Source of the DNA: CADEDH01 sp039201605
GTDB taxonomy: Bacteria > Actinomycetota > Acidimicrobiia > Acidimicrobiales > SZUA-35
Reading direction: 5' to 3'
Assembly: GCA_039201605.1 (NCBI GenBank)
Contig: JBCCRO010000011.1
Span: 62,001-126,000, forward strand
DNA length: 64,000 nucleotides
The stretch's first letter is position 1; the number at the start of each line of letters is the position of its first letter. Positions 1 through 7,964 of the stretch are shown in pieces. The notes beneath the pieces are model-generated. The model saw only the letters and a list, made by a program, of their open reading frames with translations, was not told the origin of the DNA and did not search any database. The translations under genes were made by a program, and so were the position numbers.

Positions 1-489
1 CATGCCCCGAAGGAACATCCGTCGGAACAGGCCGTAGGGCGCGACCTTGATGAACCGCCGGGCGGCGTCGAGCTTGCCGACCACGTCGGGCCGGGGGACG
101 CTCGTGTGCGAGAACACGCACTTGCCGACGCGGTTCGGGTGGTCGTAGGCGAAGGCCTGCGCCACCCAACCGCCGAGTGAGGGTCCGTAGACGTGGGTGG
201 TCCCGATGCCGGCGTGGTCGAGCACGTCGGCCAGTCCGGCGGTGAGGTCGAACACCTGGTCGATGGCGGCGGGCAGGGTGGGCACGATCACCCTGAAGTC
301 GGTGGCGAGATGCATCGCATAGCGGAACATCGTCCGGGCTTCACCCCCGCCACCGTGGATCACCATCACCCACTCGTCGCCGTGACCGAGGGTGGCGTAG
401 CGCCAGTCGTGGCCTCCGGTGCGCAGCGACGCCCAGGTGGTCGTCTCGGTGAAGGCCGCCAGCTCGTCCTCGAGCGTCAACGTGGTCAT
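1..489 (-). CDS. Alpha/beta hydrolase, partial (C-terminus outside window)
   Basis: Open frame from an ATG at 489 to the window edge (163 codons, no stop). It shows an early HGGGGE oxyanion-type turn and the nucleophile elbow GPSLGG with Ser104, both typical of alpha/beta-fold hydrolases that cleave esters, lactones or C-C bonds. The catalytic Asp and His lie beyond the window. Its ATG overlaps the stop of the TetR gene upstream (ATGA), so the two are probably cotranscribed and translationally coupled. The substrate cannot be told from the sequence. Confidence 0.85.
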   Translation of the reverse strand, partial: MTTLTLEDELAAFTETTTWASLRTGGHDWRYATLGHGDEWVMVIHGGGGEARTMFRYAMHLATDFRVIVPTLPAAIDQVFDLTAGLADVLDHAGIGTTHVYGPSLGGWVAQAFAYDHPNRVGKCVFSHTSVPRPDVVGKLDAARRFIKVAPYGLFRRMFLRGM

Positions 490-1226
490 GACGTCGTCTC
501 GTCGATCAGCAGCTGGGCGAACGACTCGTAGAGGTGCTCGCTCGACTCCCGGACGATCTTCTTGGTCTCGTCAGGGTTGGCTCCGGTGTCGGGCGTCAGC
601 GCCCGGTCCATGATCAGGGCGATGCCTTCGACGATGTCCTCGATCGGCGGGATGTGCCGGGCGGCGGAGACCCGATCCGACGACACCATCCCGACGGCGA
701 GGATGTTCATGATGTGAGCGATGACGTCGGGGGAGATGTCGGTGCGCATCGCCCCCGCCTCCTGCAGCCGACGCACGACCGTCGTCCGGTGCGGCTCCTC
801 CTCGGTCTCGCTCAGGCGACGGTAGATGTTGTCGGGCTGGAGGAGGTAGGAGCCGAAGACGTGGCTGTCCTGCTGGAAGATCGCCTCCATGAACGGACTG
901 CTGTTCATCGCCCGCAGCGTCCCCCGGTAGAGCCCGGCGATCGTCCCGCCCTCGACGTCGGCGTCCATCTGCTCGAGCCACGTCGGGCCGTACCGCTGCA
1001 TCTCCCGAACGATCACCTTCTCCAGCAGGTCCTGCTTGCTGGCGGCGTGCAGGTAGATCATGCCCTTGCTCACCCCGGCGGCCCGGGCGATCTCATCGAC
1101 GGTCGCCTTGTCGTAGCCGAAACGGACGAACAGGTCGCTGGCGGCGTCGAGGATCCGCTCCTCGCGCTGGGCCACCTTGCCGGTTCGGCCCGGGCCGGTC
1201 CGTCCCGCCTTGTCATCCGCTGCCAT
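486..1226 (-). CDS. TetR-family transcriptional regulator
   Basis: 246 residues. The N-terminal helix-turn-helix (about residues 20-65, with REERILDAASDLFVRFGYDK and the recognition-helix region VSKGMIYLH) is typical of TetR. The C-terminal two thirds is the helical ligand-binding domain and is not diagnostic. It lies divergent to the P450 gene, with a 30-bp inverted repeat just upstream of its start. It probably represses itself and the P450/hydrolase pair and is relieved by a hydrophobic or CoA-type ligand; the ligand is unknown. The downstream hydrolase overlaps its stop codon. Confidence 0.93.
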   Translation of the reverse strand: MAADDKAGRTGPGRTGKVAQREERILDAASDLFVRFGYDKATVDEIARAAGVSKGMIYLHAASKQDLLEKVIVREMQRYGPTWLEQMDADVEGGTIAGLYRGTLRAMNSSPFMEAIFQQDSHVFGSYLLQPDNIYRRLSETEEEPHRTTVVRRLQEAGAMRTDISPDVIAHIMNILAVGMVSSDRVSAARHIPPIEDIVEGIALIMDRALTPDTGANPDETKKIVRESSEHLYESFAQLLIDETTS

Positions 1227-1233
1227 GGACGCA

Positions 1234-1263
1234 GTTTGACCGAAAATACCAATCTGGTCAAAC
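1234..1263. promoter_or_regulatory. Inverted repeat, probable TetR operator
   Basis: Perfect 8-bp arms GTTTGACC and GGTCAAAC around a 14-bp AT-richer spacer, 8 bp upstream of the TetR start and about 110 bp upstream of the P450 start. The spacer and right arm contain a second small dyad, ACCA-ATC-TGGT. Placement between the divergent genes fits an autoregulatory operator. Confidence 0.6.
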
Positions 1264-1375
1264 AGTCATCACCGTCCGGGTGACGGGGCGGCGGCGAGGT
1301 GGGCCGCCGTGCGGACGTGCACCGGTCACAGCCGCCGTCGTACGGTGGAAGGCACGACCGATCAGGGGGATCGAG

Positions 1376-2602
1376 ATGGCCGTACCCGTGCATGAGCTGG
1401 ACCTGCCCGAGCTCGATCTCGCCCGGGCCCATCGCGGCCCCGACGCCCGCCGGACCACGGCCGAGCTCGCCGATCAGGGCTGGCTGATCCGCAACGCCTT
1501 CGGCTACGTCCTTCCCCGCCAGGAGGACTGCGTCGCAGTGCTCAAGGATCGACGGTGGTACCAGGCCTCCCGACTACTGGCCCAGATGTCCAACATCACC
1601 GACGAGCGGTACCTGGCCCGCCAGGAGCGGAAGTCGATCCTGTCGATGGAGGGTGACGAGCACCAGCGGCTCCGGCGCCTGGTGGCCGGAGCCTTCACCC
1701 CGCGGGCCGCCGAGCGGTACCGACCGTTCATGCGCAAGATCGTCAACGAACTGATCGACCCGGTGGCCCGCAGCGGCCGCTGCGAGTTCGTGACCGACGT
1801 GTGCGAGCCGTACCCGATCCACATCATCTGCGAGCTGCTGGGCGCCCCGGCCGAGGACTGGCCCCTGTTCAGCCGGTGGGCCAGCTCGATCTTCAAGAAC
1901 TTCAACGACGACCTGGCCGACCACATCGATGAGGTGATCGCCGCCGGGGAGGAGCTCGACGCCTACATGCTCGACCTGATCGAGTCCCGGCGCGGCGAGC
2001 AACGCGACGACCTTCTGAGCGACCTGATCGCCGCCGAGGAGGAGGGGGAGAAGCTGTCGAACGCCGAGCTGGTGATGATGGCCGAGGCCGTGCTCCTGGC
2101 CGGCACCGACACCACCCGCAACCAGCTGGCCTGCGCCCTGGCCACGTTCGTCGACCATCCCGATCAGTGGGCGCTTCTGGCCGAACAGCCCGAGTTGGCG
2201 GCCCGAGCCACCGAGGAGTCGTTCCGCTACCTGGGCGCCGTGCGCGGCACCGGGCGATTCGCCTCCGCCGACATCGAGTATCGCGAGGTGCTCTTCCCCG
2301 CCGGGACGCTGGTGTTCCCCAGCTTCGTCGGGGCCAATCACGACACCGACCTCTACACCGACCCCGAGTCCTTCGACATCACCGTCGACCGGGGCAGGGT
2401 CGGCCACCTCACCCTCGGTTTCGGGGTCCACTTCTGCATGGGGGCCAACCTGGCCCGGGCCGAGATGCAGGAAGCGCTCCTCATCCTCGCCCGCCGCATG
2501 CCGAACCTGCGCCTCGACGGCGAGATCACCTGGAAGCCCGACGGCGTCGGCATCTGGGGCCCGGCCCGGCTGCCGCTCGCCTTCGACCCCGTCTCCCACT
2601 GA
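1376..2602 (+). CDS. Cytochrome P450
   Basis: 408 residues, a normal length for a soluble bacterial P450. Landmarks in order: I-helix AGTDTT (residues 242-247, with the oxygen-activating acid/Thr pair), K-helix ExxR as ESFR (281-284), and the heme loop FGFGVHFCMG with proximal Cys354. It hydroxylates or otherwise oxidises a small hydrophobic substrate using partner ferredoxin and reductase, which are not encoded nearby. The start is set by AGGGGGA at 1364-1370, 6 nt before the ATG, although the frame stays open further upstream. It is followed at 46 bp by an alpha/beta hydrolase and is probably controlled by the divergent TetR gene. Confidence 0.95.
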   Translation: MAVPVHELDLPELDLARAHRGPDARRTTAELADQGWLIRNAFGYVLPRQEDCVAVLKDRRWYQASRLLAQMSNITDERYLARQERKSILSMEGDEHQRLRRLVAGAFTPRAAERYRPFMRKIVNELIDPVARSGRCEFVTDVCEPYPIHIICELLGAPAEDWPLFSRWASSIFKNFNDDLADHIDEVIAAGEELDAYMLDLIESRRGEQRDDLLSDLIAAEEEGEKLSNAELVMMAEAVLLAGTDTTRNQLACALATFVDHPDQWALLAEQPELAARATEESFRYLGAVRGTGRFASADIEYREVLFPAGTLVFPSFVGANHDTDLYTDPESFDITVDRGRVGHLTLGFGVHFCMGANLARAEMQEALLILARRMPNLRLDGEITWKPDGVGIWGPARLPLAFDPVSH

Positions 2603-2648
2603 CCATCAGCCAGATCCACCCAAGCAACAGAAGGAGCCAGCCCCGCTC

Positions 2649-3536
2649 ATGCCGACCACCACCACGTCCGACGGCGTAAACCTCTACTACGAGACGCACG
2701 GCTCGGCCGACGACCCCACCTTCCTCCTGGTCAACGGCCTCGGCTCGCAGATGATCCACTACGAGCCCGAGTTCTGCTCGCTCCTGGTCGATCAGGGCTT
2801 CCACGTGGTCCGGTTCGACAACCGCGACGTCGGCCTGTCGTCGAAGACCGAGGCCCCGCCGCCCAACGTGATCGCCCTCCTGGGCACGCTCCAGAGCGGG
2901 GGTGCCATCGGGGCCGACGACGTCTCCTACCGCCTGACCGACATGGCCGCCGACGCCTTCGCCGTACTCGACGCCGTCGGGGCCGAGCGGGCCCACATCG
3001 CCGGGATGTCGATGGGGGGCATGATCGTGCAGCGCATGACCATCGACCGGCCGGACCGGATCCTGTCGATGACCTCGATCATGTCGACCACCGGGAACCG
3101 GGAGGTCGGCGAGGCCACGCCCGAGGCGGCCGCCGTGCTGATCACCCCGGCGCCGGCCGACCGCGACGGCTACATCGAGCACTCGGTGAAGACCCGAAGC
3201 ATCATCTCCGGCAGCCATCAGGACCATGACGACTGGCGGGAGGTGGCGGGGCGGTCGTTCGACCGGATGTTCCACCCGGTGGGTGTGGCCCACCAGCTGG
3301 CCGCCATCCTGGCCGACGGCAATCGCACCGACCAGCTCGCCGCCCTCGACGTGCCGACGTTGGTGATCCACGGCCCACTCGACACCCTCATCGCCCTATC
3401 GGGCGGCGAGGCCACCGCCGCCGCCATACCTGGGGCCGAGCTGCTGGTGATCGACGAGATGGGTCACGACCTGCCACCCGAGATCTGGGACGAGGTCGTG
3501 ACCGGCATGGCCAAGGTGGCCGCCACCGCCGACTGA
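2649..3536 (+). CDS. Alpha/beta hydrolase
   Basis: 295 residues with the full fold: strand and oxyanion region LLVNGLGSQM, a DNRDVGLS motif as in RdmC-like esterases, nucleophile elbow GMSMGGM (Ser121), an acid in GPLDTLI and a late His in DEMGH. It probably hydrolyses an ester or lactone in the cytoplasm. It lies 46 bp downstream of the P450 in the same direction, suggesting that the pair acts on one substrate class. It is not closely related to the partial hydrolase at 1-489. Confidence 0.9.
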   Translation: MPTTTTSDGVNLYYETHGSADDPTFLLVNGLGSQMIHYEPEFCSLLVDQGFHVVRFDNRDVGLSSKTEAPPPNVIALLGTLQSGGAIGADDVSYRLTDMAADAFAVLDAVGAERAHIAGMSMGGMIVQRMTIDRPDRILSMTSIMSTTGNREVGEATPEAAAVLITPAPADRDGYIEHSVKTRSIISGSHQDHDDWREVAGRSFDRMFHPVGVAHQLAAILADGNRTDQLAALDVPTLVIHGPLDTLIALSGGEATAAAIPGAELLVIDEMGHDLPPEIWDEVVTGMAKVAATAD

Positions 3537-3605
3537 GGCCGACCCCTTCGACGCGCGCCGTCCCGGATCGTCCCGCACCGTCGGGGCGGCGAGCCGTTGG
3601 GGCCC

Positions 3606-4166
3606 TCAGTCGGAGAACTTGCCCAGGGCCGAGCCGCCCGCCTCGAGCTTCTTGGCGGTGTTGGCCAGGCCGTGGCCTGCGCTGTCGACGGCGTCGCCCA
3701 GCTCGCGCAGCTGGGCCGCCACCTCCGCAAGGCGGTCGCCGACGGTGTCGAACCGCTTGGCGGCGTGGGTGATCTTGTCGCCGATACCGCCGTCGGGGAT
3801 CGGCAGCTTGTCGAACTGGTTGCCGACGATGTCGAGCAGTTTGGTGGCCGAGCCCAGTTCGTCCCGGCAGGCGTCGAGAGCCGAGCCGGCGGCGCCGGCC
3901 AACGACTGCACACCGGGTCCGGCGTTCCGGCCGCCGGTGAGGAAGGCGGCGGCGGAACCGACGTCGTCGGCCGCCTCGGTCAGGGCGCCCGCCGTGGAGG
4001 CCAGCAACTCCGGGAGCTTGGCCACCAGGTCGATCAGGTCGTCGCCGTGTTCGCGCACGAACGACACGGCGGCCGCCACCTCGTCACCGGAGCCGACCAC
4101 CTGCCCGACCGCCTCTTTGACGTCGTCGAAGTTCAGCCCGGCGAAGCCTTGGATGTCATCTGCCAT
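3606..4166 (-). CDS. Hypothetical helical protein
   Basis: 186 residues, no recognised domain and no signal peptide. The composition is Ala/Gly/Asp/Leu rich with long amphipathic helices, and heptad-like stretches near the C-terminus (KRFDTVGDRLAEVAAQLREL) suggest a helical bundle or coiled coil. The start MADDIQGF is chosen because a TATGCT -10 hexamer (4178 down to 4173) lies 6 nt before the ATG, the leaderless arrangement common in this window. It faces the hydrolase gene tail to tail. Function unknown. Confidence 0.65.
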   Translation of the reverse strand: MADDIQGFAGLNFDDVKEAVGQVVGSGDEVAAAVSFVREHGDDLIDLVAKLPELLASTAGALTEAADDVGSAAAFLTGGRNAGPGVQSLAGAAGSALDACRDELGSATKLLDIVGNQFDKLPIPDGGIGDKITHAAKRFDTVGDRLAEVAAQLRELGDAVDSAGHGLANTAKKLEAGGSALGKFSD

Positions 4167-4172
4167 GGGGCG

Positions 4173-4178
4173 AGCATA
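4173..4178 (-). promoter_or_regulatory. -10 hexamer TATGCT, leaderless start
   Basis: TATGCT on the minus strand, 6 nt before the ATG at 4166; transcription would begin at or next to the start codon. Confidence 0.45.
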
Positions 4179-4257
4179 GGCGTCGCCGCCGGGTTGGCCG
4201 GCCGGGACGGGCTGGTGGGGGCGGTCCCGGGCCGTGACGACTGTCAGACTGACCGGC

Positions 4258-5220
4258 ATGAGCGTTCGCGAGATCATCGACCCGCACCACCACCTCTGGG
4301 GGCCCGACTTCGGCGGTGGCGCCGTCGGCCGGTACCTGCTCGAGGACCTTCACGGCGACACCTCGACGGTGCCGGGCCTGGTCGGCACCGTGTTCATGGA
4401 GTGCCGGGCCGAGTACCGCGACGACGGCCCCGAGCACCTTCGCCCGGTCGGCGAGACCGAGTTCGTGTCCCGGCTCGCCGCCGCCAGCGTCGCATCCGAC
4501 GAGGCCACCATCCTCGGCATCGTGGGCCACGCCGACCTGACCCTGCCCCTCGAACAGCTGGACGAGGTGCTCGACGCCCACGAGGCCGCCAGCGGCCCCG
4601 TGTTCTGCGGGATCCGGGACGCGCTGGCAAGCGCACCGGAGGGCGAGCCTCTGATGATCCCGGGCCGGGCCGGGCCCGGCAAGAGCGCCGACCCGGACTT
4701 CCGGCGGGGCGTGGCGCACCTCGGTGAGCGGGGGCTGACCTACGACACGTGGCAGTACCACCTGCAGCTCGAGGACTTCCGCGACCTGGCCCGGGCCGTG
4801 CCCGGCACCACGATGGTGCTCGACCATCTCTCGACCCCGCTCGGCGTCGGCTCCTTCGCCGGTCGCCACGACGAGATCTTTCCCACCTGGGCGGCCACCA
4901 TGGCCGAGGTGGCGGCCTGCCCCAACGTCGTGGCAAAGCTCGGCGGGATGGCGATGCCGGACAACGGCTTCTGGCCCTTCGACGGCACCGGCCGCCCCGA
5001 CGTCGACGCCTTCGTCGCCGCCCAGGCCCGGTGGTATGACACGATGCTCGACGCCTTCGGCCCCGAGCGGTGCATGTTCGAGTCGAACTTCCCCGTCGAC
5101 CGGTTCTGCGTCGACTACCCGGTGGTCTGGGGTTCGTTCGAGCGCCTCGCCGCCCGCTTCGGCGACGCCGAGCAGGACCAGCTGTTCGCCGGGACCGCCC
5201 GGCGCGTCTACCGGCTGTGA
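4258..5220 (+). CDS. Amidohydrolase-related TIM-barrel hydrolase
   Basis: 320 residues. The N-terminal DPHHHLWG is the strand-1 metal/active-site motif of the amidohydrolase 2 family, which includes 2-pyrone-4,6-dicarboxylate lactonase and aldonolactonase relatives. FESNFPVDR near the C-terminus is the typical strand-8 motif with the catalytic Asp. The enzyme probably hydrolyses a lactone or cleaves a C-C bond in a small carboxylic acid. The ATG at 4258 is preferred over a GTG at 4234 because DPHHHLW normally begins within about 10 residues of the start. It stands alone, tail to tail with the gene at 5282-6391. Confidence 0.88.
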   Translation: MSVREIIDPHHHLWGPDFGGGAVGRYLLEDLHGDTSTVPGLVGTVFMECRAEYRDDGPEHLRPVGETEFVSRLAAASVASDEATILGIVGHADLTLPLEQLDEVLDAHEAASGPVFCGIRDALASAPEGEPLMIPGRAGPGKSADPDFRRGVAHLGERGLTYDTWQYHLQLEDFRDLARAVPGTTMVLDHLSTPLGVGSFAGRHDEIFPTWAATMAEVAACPNVVAKLGGMAMPDNGFWPFDGTGRPDVDAFVAAQARWYDTMLDAFGPERCMFESNFPVDRFCVDYPVVWGSFERLAARFGDAEQDQLFAGTARRVYRL

Positions 5221-5236
5221 ACGGCCGGGGAGGAGC

Positions 5237-5252
5237 GCCCTCGCCCGAGGGC
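5237..5252. terminator. Hairpin between convergent genes
   Basis: GCCCTCG and CGAGGGC separated by 2 nt, between the stops of the amidohydrolase and the AhpD-like gene. There is no T-tract on either side, so it is a possible bidirectional terminator only. Confidence 0.3.
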
Positions 5253-5281
5253 CGCCTCGCCGTCGGGGCGGCCGGCGGCGG

Positions 5282-6391
5282 TCAGCGTTGGCCGAACAGG
5301 GCGTCGATGCCCTCGAACGACGCCGACGGTTCGTCCAATCGGGAGTTGGCGGCCCCGGCGTAGCCGTCGAGTCCGAGCTGATCCCGGGTGTCGGCGCTGA
5401 CCGCGGCCAGGCCGTCATCGATCGGGATCCCGGTGGCGTCGGCCACCCTGACCAGTCCGGAGAAGGCGGTGACGGTGGCCAGGGTGTGGCCGGCGGCGTC
5501 GGCGCCTACCGCCTCGATCAGGTCCGATCGAGCCCCGGTCAGATCGTCATCGTCGCGGACCAGGGCCTCGGCGTAGCGGAGCAGGACCTCCCCGTGGTCC
5601 AACCCGGAGGTGTCGGCCGCCCCCTCCACGACCGGAGCCCGAAGATCGACGTCGATCCCTGCGGCGTCGCTGCTCGCACGGAGCAGCGTGACGTGGGCGG
5701 TCGTTCAATAGAAGCACTCGTTCATGGCCGCCACCCGACTGGCCACCAGCTCGACCTGGGGTCGACTCAGCGGTGTGTCCCAGCGGAGCCGGTCGAACCC
5801 GGGGGCGGAGTAGCAGGGGATCATCACGGTGCGGAACAGGGCGTTGATGTCCGGGACGAGGCTGAGGGCCCGGGCCACGTTTGCGTAGGGGAAGGGATCC
5901 AGGGCCCGGACGTGAGCCCCGATGTCGCCCAGGCCGTCCGGCACCACGCCGCTCGGGTCGCCCTCGATCGGCACCGGCAGGGGGCGCGGTTCCACGCCCG
6001 CGCCCTGGGCGTGGACGTCGAGCATGACGACGGTGGCGACGACGCCGGTCAGCTCGACGTACCGCTCCTCGCCGATGGCGGCGACGGCGGCCTCGGCCCA
6101 GGCCCGGTCGATCCGGGCGGCGTCGAGGGCGACCATGTCGACGATGGCGACCGCCCCGGGTTCGGCGGTGGTCAGCCCGGTCAGGGCCGGAGGGGCCGGT
6201 GGCGGATCCCGGAGCCAGGGTGGGGTCGCCCGCAGGGCGAACATCGAGCGGGCCCGCTCGGCGATGGCCAGCCGCTCGGCCGCCGTCAACCACGATCCGG
6301 GTCGGGCCAGGGTCTCGATCGCCTCGTCGATGGCGGCGGCGATGTCCGCCGTGACCGTCATCGAGGCCGGTTCGTCCGTCACGTCGGTCAT
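5282..6391 (-). CDS. AhpD-like (carboxymuconolactone decarboxylase family) protein with in-frame TGA, probable selenoprotein
   Basis: One continuous frame of 369 residues if the single TGA at 5707-5705 (codon 229) is read as selenocysteine. Across the TGA the product reads MNECFY-U-TTAHVTLL, matching the AhpD redox signature CxxC-xxx-H with Cys226, Sec229 and His233. The downstream part (residues 230-369) is helical and AhpD-like and has only an internal GTG as its own start. An 8-bp perfect hairpin lies 16 nt after the TGA. The role is probably thiol/selenol peroxide or disulfide reduction in the cytoplasm. The start ATG is preceded by TAGGTT with a 6-nt gap. The alternatives are a nonsense mutation or two separate genes (5705-6391 and 5282-5629); the exact Cys position and the hairpin favour Sec. 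Confidence 0.8.
5668..5707 (-). promoter_or_regulatory. SECIS-like stem-loop after in-frame TGA
   Basis: On the minus strand the TGA (5707-5705) is followed by 16 nt, then CGCTGCTC, a 5-nt loop CGTGC, then GAGCAGCG: a perfect 8-bp GC-rich stem. A G at loop position 2 and a loop 24 nt from the TGA fit known bacterial SECIS constraints. It would recruit SelB with Sec-tRNA. The match to the consensus is from memory and needs modelling. Confidence 0.65.
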
Positions 6392-6397
6392 GGGTCA

Positions 6398-6403
6398 AAC
6401 CTA
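6398..6403 (-). promoter_or_regulatory. -10 hexamer TAGGTT, leaderless start
   Basis: TAGGTT on the minus strand, 6 nt before the ATG of the AhpD-like gene at 6391. The same hexamer and spacing recur before 9572 and 14252. Confidence 0.5.
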
Positions 6404-6491
6404 GTGGCTGGGCTCCGATCGGTCAGATGGGGTGGCGCCGGACGGGCAGCCACCCGGATCGGCGGTTGGGAATCCGGCCGGTCGCGCCCGC

Positions 6492-6497
6492 TACGTT
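6492..6497 (+). promoter_or_regulatory. -10 hexamer TACGTT, leaderless TTG start
   Basis: TACGTT, 7 nt before the proposed TTG start of the MFS gene at 6505; it supports that start over the upstream ATG at 6427. Confidence 0.4.
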
Positions 6498-6504
6498 GAA
6501 GGTC

Positions 6505-7719
6505 TTGGATCTGAGGACCCCGACCGCCGGCCGCCCCGCCGTCGGGACCGGTCGATGGGCGATCCTGGCCGGAGCGTGGGCCGTGTACGCCGCCTTCGGG
6601 CTGCTGGTGGCCACCACCGGGGCCCTGGTACCGGCTATCCAGGCCGACCTGGGCGTCGGGGACACCGGGATGGGGTTCGTCCTCGGGGCCTGGCAGCTCG
6701 TCTACATCGGCTCGTCGATCCCGGCGGGACGGTTGATCGACCGGTTCGGGCTCCGCCGGGCCCTCCTCGGATCGATGGTGGTGATGCTGGTGTCGGGCGT
6801 CGGCCGGGCCGCGGCCTGGGACGGCTCCTCGCTGTTCCTGTTCACCGCCGTGCTCGGCCTGGGGGCGCCCATCATCTCGGTCGGGGCTCCGAAGGTGGCC
6901 GCCAGCCTGTTCGAGGGACGGGATCGACGATTGGCCGTCGGGGTGTACAGCACCGCCCCCGGCATCGGGACCATGCTCGGCCTGGCCTTGCCGGCGAACG
7001 TCGTCGGCCCGGCCGTCGGCGGGGATTGGCGGTCGATCATGCTGGCCCTCACCGCGCTGGCGGCGTCGGCCCTCGTCGTCTGGGCTGTGGTCTCGCGACG
7101 ACTCGATCAGGTGATCACGCCCGGCGTCGGCCCCGGCCTCGCCGACTATCGGACGATCGCCCGGATCCCGGTGGTGCGGTTCGTGCTGGCCATGTCGATC
7201 GTGAACTTCTTCGTCGTCCACGGGATCGGGCAGTGGCTGGTGACGATCCTGGCCACCGCCGGCTGGTCGCTGGAGGAGGCCGGCTCGCTGGCCGCCTTCG
7301 GGGCGACCGGCACCCTGGCGGCCAGCTTCGTGCTACCCCGGCTGGCCACCCCGAGGCGCCGCCCCTTCCTCATGGTCGGTGCCCTGCTGGCCGGTGCGGT
7401 GGCGCTGTGGTTCCTGTCCAGCACGGCGCTGCCGATCGTGGTCCCGTCGCTCCTGGTGACCACGGTGGCCCGGTCGGCCCTGATGCCGCTGCTCATCATG
7501 TCGATGATGGATCACCGGGACGTCGGGCCGGAGCGGATCGCCGCCGCCACGGGACTGTTCTTCACCGCCGCCCAGATCGGTGGTGTGGCCGGTCCGGCCG
7601 CAACCGGGGCGCTGGCCGAGGCCTCGGGTGGGTTCGCCCTGCCCCTGGCGGTCCACAGCGCGGTCATGGTGTTCATGGCCGGCCTGATCTCCCTGCACCA
7701 TCGGTGGGCCGGCCCGTGA
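6505..7719 (+). CDS. MFS transporter
   Basis: About 404 residues from a TTG at 6505, with roughly 12 hydrophobic segments. The loop 2-3 signature appears as GRLIDRFGLRRAL, the hallmark of the major facilitator superfamily. It probably exports or imports a small solute by proton coupling; the substrate is not evident. The frame is open back to an ATG at 6427, but the residues in between are Arg/Pro rich and a TACGTT -10 lies 7 nt before the TTG, so the TTG is favoured. It is divergent from the AhpD-like gene with overlapping promoter space. Confidence 0.88.
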   Translation: MDLRTPTAGRPAVGTGRWAILAGAWAVYAAFGLLVATTGALVPAIQADLGVGDTGMGFVLGAWQLVYIGSSIPAGRLIDRFGLRRALLGSMVVMLVSGVGRAAAWDGSSLFLFTAVLGLGAPIISVGAPKVAASLFEGRDRRLAVGVYSTAPGIGTMLGLALPANVVGPAVGGDWRSIMLALTALAASALVVWAVVSRRLDQVITPGVGPGLADYRTIARIPVVRFVLAMSIVNFFVVHGIGQWLVTILATAGWSLEEAGSLAAFGATGTLAASFVLPRLATPRRRPFLMVGALLAGAVALWFLSSTALPIVVPSLLVTTVARSALMPLLIMSMMDHRDVGPERIAAATGLFFTAAQIGGVAGPAATGALAEASGGFALPLAVHSAVMVFMAGLISLHHRWAGP

Positions 7720-7888
7720 GCGGCGCAGGTGTTCGGGCCCGACCCGCCGTCGGCTCGATGAGGTGATCGACGCCGGGTCCGATCTCATCTACGGTCGGAG
7801 CGGTTCGTCTTCGCCCCCGCCGGAGGGTACCGGTGGCCACGGCCGTGGCCGGACGGATGGCGGACGGAGCCGCAGGTCAGCGGCTCCC

Positions 7889-7907
7889 GGGAACCCGATC
7901 GGGTCCC
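7889..7907. promoter_or_regulatory. Palindrome upstream of FGGY kinase
   Basis: GGGA-A-CCCGATCGGG-TCCC, a nearly perfect dyad 57 bp upstream of the kinase start. It could be an operator or the stem of a terminator for the MFS gene; no regulator gene lies beside it. Confidence 0.35.
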
Positions 7908-7964
7908 GGATGGACAGGAGCAGGTGGAGAAGTTCGTGGCGCGCGATGTGGAAGGTGTCCGTTG

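Noticed and set aside
5282..5629. Separate 115-codon gene downstream of the TGA
   Set aside because: It starts at an internal GTG and is in the same frame as the upstream part; the 25 codons between the TGA and that GTG continue the AhpD-like sequence (TTAHVTLL).
5036..6499. 487-codon plus-strand open frame over the AhpD-like gene
   Set aside because: No domain or signal; it is antisense to the selenoprotein candidate, whose motifs and hairpin are on the minus strand.
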